A stretch of 64,000 nucleotides of DNA from contig CASFTW010000004.1 of assembly GCA_949297785.1 (NCBI GenBank), forward strand, positions 55,925-119,924. The letters are read 5' to 3'. Position numbers and translations under genes: made by a program. The stretch's first letter is position 1; each line of letters begins with the position of its first letter. The notes below the pieces were generated by a model that was not told the origin of the DNA, did no database searches, and saw only the letters and a list, made by a program, of their open reading frames with translations. Below, in pieces: positions 61,453 through 64,000 of this stretch. This DNA is from an uncultured Spirochaetales bacterium (GTDB taxonomy: Bacteria; Spirochaetota; Spirochaetia; Sphaerochaetales; Sphaerochaetaceae).

Positions 61453-63867
61453 ATGGACACACTGACTCTTGACGGCTCATGGAGCCTTGAACCTCTTGAC
61501 AGAGATATAATAAACACATACTGTCCTTCCCTCTCGGGGAAGACATTATCCGTATCCGTCCCGTTTGACATCCATTCCTCCCTTCTTTCCGGCGGATTCA
61601 TCGAGGACCCGTATGTCGGACAGAATGCCCTGAGAAGCAGATTCATAACACACTGCAGATGGAGGCTCTCCGGAGTCTTCTCTTTCACAAAAGAAGAAGG
61701 CCGGGTATCGACACTTGTCATGACAGGTGTGGATGCCCATGCAGAGGTCAGGATAAACGGCAAGACCGCCGGCAGATGTACAAACTCCTTCACAAGGTAT
61801 CTTTTCAATATAACGAACATACTGGAAAACGGAGAGAACAGCATAGAAATAATCTTCAATGACCTGTCACAGGTGCTTGAGAAAAAGCATGAGCGATACC
61901 CGGAGCTGAAAGATGCGGCCCTGATAAGGAAAAGCTACAAGCATTTCGGTCCATTTGCGGTCACGCCGGAAGGCATATACGATGAGATCAGGATAGTAAG
62001 CGATGACTGTCTCATAGTGAAAAGCTGGAACTGCAATCCTCGTCTCGTGGACCACAACTGGATAATGAAAGTCAGCATCACGGCGGATGTCTTCAGACCT
62101 GCCGATGTCGATTTCAACATAACGGTGGCAGGGCGGAAAGAACATACGCTGACTCACGTCAATCCCGACCGGAAATTCTATTCCTACACTTTCACAATTC
62201 CCGAGGAAGATGTCGCACTGTGGTGGCCATCCGGCATGGGAGGACAGCACCTGTATCCTCTTGAAATAGGCTTCGCATCCTACAGCGACAAGAGAATGAT
62301 AGCCTTCAGGACCATCAGAATTGCAAATGATCCGGATGAAAGAGGAAGAGCCTTCAGGATAATGGTGAACGGAGAGGATGTCTTCATAAAAGGTGCAATC
62401 TGGAAAAGACTTGAGGCACTTCCGTCACGTGTGACACAGAGTGCGTGCATAAAAGTGCTGAACAGTGCCGTGCAGGCGGGGCTCAATGCATTGCGCGTCC
62501 ATGCCTCATCGTCATATGAGAGCGAACTGTTCTATGACAGCTGCGACAGGCTGGGACTTCTCATATGGCATGACTTCATGTTCGAGGAAGCTCTCTACCC
62601 GTGTGATGATGATTTCCTGAGCGATGTGGAAAGCGAACTTGAATACCAGATACTGCGTCTCAAAAGCCATCCTTCCGTAATGCTCTGGTGCGGTGGAATA
62701 TATCCGCAAGACGAGATCGGGAAAGATATACGGAAAACAATCAATTACGACCGGCTCAACCACGGGGTTCTGGAAAGATGTGTGAAAAAGCTGCATCCGG
62801 ATGCCGTGTATGTACCGCATTCAGGTGCCGAGACAATGGACAGCATACTCAGGACACACAATGATGTCTCGTACGGACTTTCCTATCATAAGGACAGCAC
62901 CAGAATTGAAGATCTGATAAAAAGAGGACAGGCTGTGCCACGCTTTGTCACATCCATCTCGTTTCCATCCCTTCCTTCCCTTTCGACGATACAGGGTTTC
63001 TGCGAGAAAGGGGAAATGAACATAGCGACAGACAGCATGAGGAGACATCAGAGCGGCAGGGAAGATTTCGACATAATCACTTCCGCAATCCTTTCCCACT
63101 ACAGATTCCCCGATTCCCTTGAGAAGATGATCTATCTCTCGCAGCTGGCACAGGCAGAGGTCATAGGAGGAATCACGGATTATTACAGAAGCTGCGGCGG
63201 AACATGTGCGGGTCTTTTCATAAACGGACTCGTATCCTCCTACCCTGCGGCGGATGAAAGCGCCATCGAATACTCTCAGAAATGGAAGATGATGATGTAT
63301 CAGCTGCGGGCGGTATTCGCACCGGTTACGACGATCTGCCTGAACAGGGAGGGAAAGATCACAATCTATGCTGTCAACGACAGTCAGAAGGAATGCGACG
63401 CAAAGGTGTCGCTGAAATTCTCATCCTTCCACGGAGATAAACTGAAAATGCAGGTATTCAGGAAGATTCTTCCTCCCGGAAGCATCACTTTCATCACTTC
63501 CACCGAATACAATTTCATAAAGAATCCCCGTGACGCCTTTGCCTATGTGAAGCTCTCCACTCCCGACATATACAGAGAGGATCTTGTCCTGCTTGAAGAG
63601 CCCAAGCGCTGCCATGTGCTTCCTCCGCAGCTGAATGTGGAAGTAAGGAAGAGCGGCCGCAGCTTCACCTGTGAAGTCAGCTGCAAGTACCCCGCCTTCT
63701 ATGTATATCTTGATGCCGGACAGATGAAGGGAACCTTCACGGAGAACCTCTTCTCCATCCGCCCGACAGCTCAGAAGGTCGTATCGTTCATACCTGATGA
63801 TGAGATAAGCCTTGATGAATTCAGGTCCGCACTGAAAATATATGACCTTTCCTGGGCAAGCAGCTGA
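61453..63867 (+). CDS. GH2 beta-mannosidase homologue, catalytic residues apparently missing
   Basis: The 804-residue cytoplasmic protein has the GH2 layout: jelly-roll start (LDGSWSLEPLD, VPFDIHSSLLSGGFIEDPY), Ig-like domain (WWPSGMGGQHLYPLEI), and barrel (ALRVHASSSYESELFYDSCD, LLIWHDFMFEEALYP). In active beta-mannosidases the acid/base Glu follows a W-(C/S)-G-N-N-E block; here it reads LWCGGIYPQDE. The nucleophile Glu lies in an RFxSEFGFQS block; here it reads RFVTSISFPS. The WxLND block near the end is also lost (CAGLFINGLVSSYP). It may be a non-catalytic binding or regulatory protein. Start ATG 61453. Confidence 0.82.
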   Translation: MDTLTLDGSWSLEPLDRDIINTYCPSLSGKTLSVSVPFDIHSSLLSGGFIEDPYVGQNALRSRFITHCRWRLSGVFSFTKEEGRVSTLVMTGVDAHAEVRINGKTAGRCTNSFTRYLFNITNILENGENSIEIIFNDLSQVLEKKHERYPELKDAALIRKSYKHFGPFAVTPEGIYDEIRIVSDDCLIVKSWNCNPRLVDHNWIMKVSITADVFRPADVDFNITVAGRKEHTLTHVNPDRKFYSYTFTIPEEDVALWWPSGMGGQHLYPLEIGFASYSDKRMIAFRTIRIANDPDERGRAFRIMVNGEDVFIKGAIWKRLEALPSRVTQSACIKVLNSAVQAGLNALRVHASSSYESELFYDSCDRLGLLIWHDFMFEEALYPCDDDFLSDVESELEYQILRLKSHPSVMLWCGGIYPQDEIGKDIRKTINYDRLNHGVLERCVKKLHPDAVYVPHSGAETMDSILRTHNDVSYGLSYHKDSTRIEDLIKRGQAVPRFVTSISFPSLPSLSTIQGFCEKGEMNIATDSMRRHQSGREDFDIITSAILSHYRFPDSLEKMIYLSQLAQAEVIGGITDYYRSCGGTCAGLFINGLVSSYPAADESAIEYSQKWKMMMYQLRAVFAPVTTICLNREGKITIYAVNDSQKECDAKVSLKFSSFHGDKLKMQVFRKILPPGSITFITSTEYNFIKNPRDAFAYVKLSTPDIYREDLVLLEEPKRCHVLPPQLNVEVRKSGRSFTCEVSCKYPAFYVYLDAGQMKGTFTENLFSIRPTAQKVVSFIPDDEISLDEFRSALKIYDLSWASS

Positions 63868-63874
63868 ATAGATT

Positions 63875-63912
63875 AAAAAACCGCCCCGGGACTCTCCCGA
63901 ACCCGGGGACGG
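63875..63912 (-). terminator. Terminator of the gene entering from the right edge
   Basis: CCGCCCCGGG / CCCGGGGACGG stem with an 11-base loop, followed on the minus strand by six T. It lies 48 bases after the stop at 63960 and may also stop plus-strand transcripts of the GH2 gene. Confidence 0.8.
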
Positions 63913-63959
63913 CATAGACAACAGGACTATTGTGAGCAGCCTGTCTTTGTATATCCGGT

Positions 63960-64000
63960 TTACTTGCTGATCTTCACCTCAATCCTCTTCGGCTGTGCCT
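63960..64000 (-). CDS. C-terminal end of a probable Hsp20-type small heat-shock protein
   Basis: Only the last 12-13 codons are inside the window: AQPKRIEVKISK then stop. A Pro-Lys-Arg-Ile-Glu-Val-type tail is common in Hsp20/alpha-crystallin proteins. The call rests on these few residues and on the strong terminator that follows. Confidence 0.4.
   Translation of the reverse strand, partial: AQPKRIEVKISK

Overview
The window looks like a chromosomal segment of a host- or sediment-associated spirochaete of the Sphaerochaeta/Treponema type. This rests on three things: periplasmic binding proteins whose signal peptides are followed by a G(G/A)SSES/GASES motif, a DUF3798 binding protein beside a ribose-type ATPase, and a large lipoprotein built from modules typical of those genomes. 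The taxonomic call comes from remembered family patterns, not from a search.

Layout. 1-2.8 kb: end of a sugar or nucleoside ABC operon (DUF3798 binding protein, then a truncated ATPase). 3-8.7 kb: housekeeping genes (GTP-dependent PEP carboxykinase, a cyclic-nucleotide-binding protein, a U32 peptidase, aspartate-semialdehyde dehydrogenase). 8.9-28.3 kb: an accessory stretch starting at tRNA-Ala(GGC). It holds a YhcG/DUF1016 nuclease-like gene with a damaged front end, a remnant of an AlbA_2/ATPase-type gene, and a ten-gene carbohydrate operon read leftwards (binding protein, ATPase, permease, GH3, three tandem beta-propeller lactonase-like paralogues, GH3, beta-phosphoglucomutase-like, HAD) with a divergent AraC regulator. 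It ends with an AlbA_2 protein and two divergent DUF4143 ATPases. 28.3-30.5 kb: a polar amino-acid ABC transporter. 30.6-40.3 kb: an alpha-glucoside locus (MalEFG-like transporter without its own ATPase, GH31, a LacI regulator, a GH65 phosphorylase and an (alpha/alpha)6 glycosidase), with two matching promoter-operator modules. 40.4-45.4 kb: two DMT permeases flanking a large lipoprotein gene interrupted at a run of nine G. 45.4-51 kb: assorted genes, including a beta-barrel protein, an MFS carrier and a radical-SAM aminomutase. 51-54 kb: alpha-galactosidase plus a PfkB kinase. 54-61.4 kb: a housekeeping operon (nadE, an MBL hydrolase, polA, coaE, an anchored repeat protein). 61.4-63.9 kb: a GH2 beta-mannosidase homologue lacking the expected catalytic glutamates. 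The far right edge holds the end of a probable Hsp20 gene.

The most notable observations are: (1) an out-of-frame G9 tract directly after the signal region of the 41.4-44.4 kb lipoprotein, which looks like a phase-variation switch; (2) at least six genes with a sigma70-like -10 box 6-8 bases before the ATG and no Shine-Dalgarno, implying leaderless mRNAs; (3) the GH3-lactonase x3-GH3 operon; (4) the apparently inactive GH2; (5) conserved promoter-operator modules for the LacI protein; (6) decayed AlbA_2-type sequence and short-repeat clusters in the accessory stretch.
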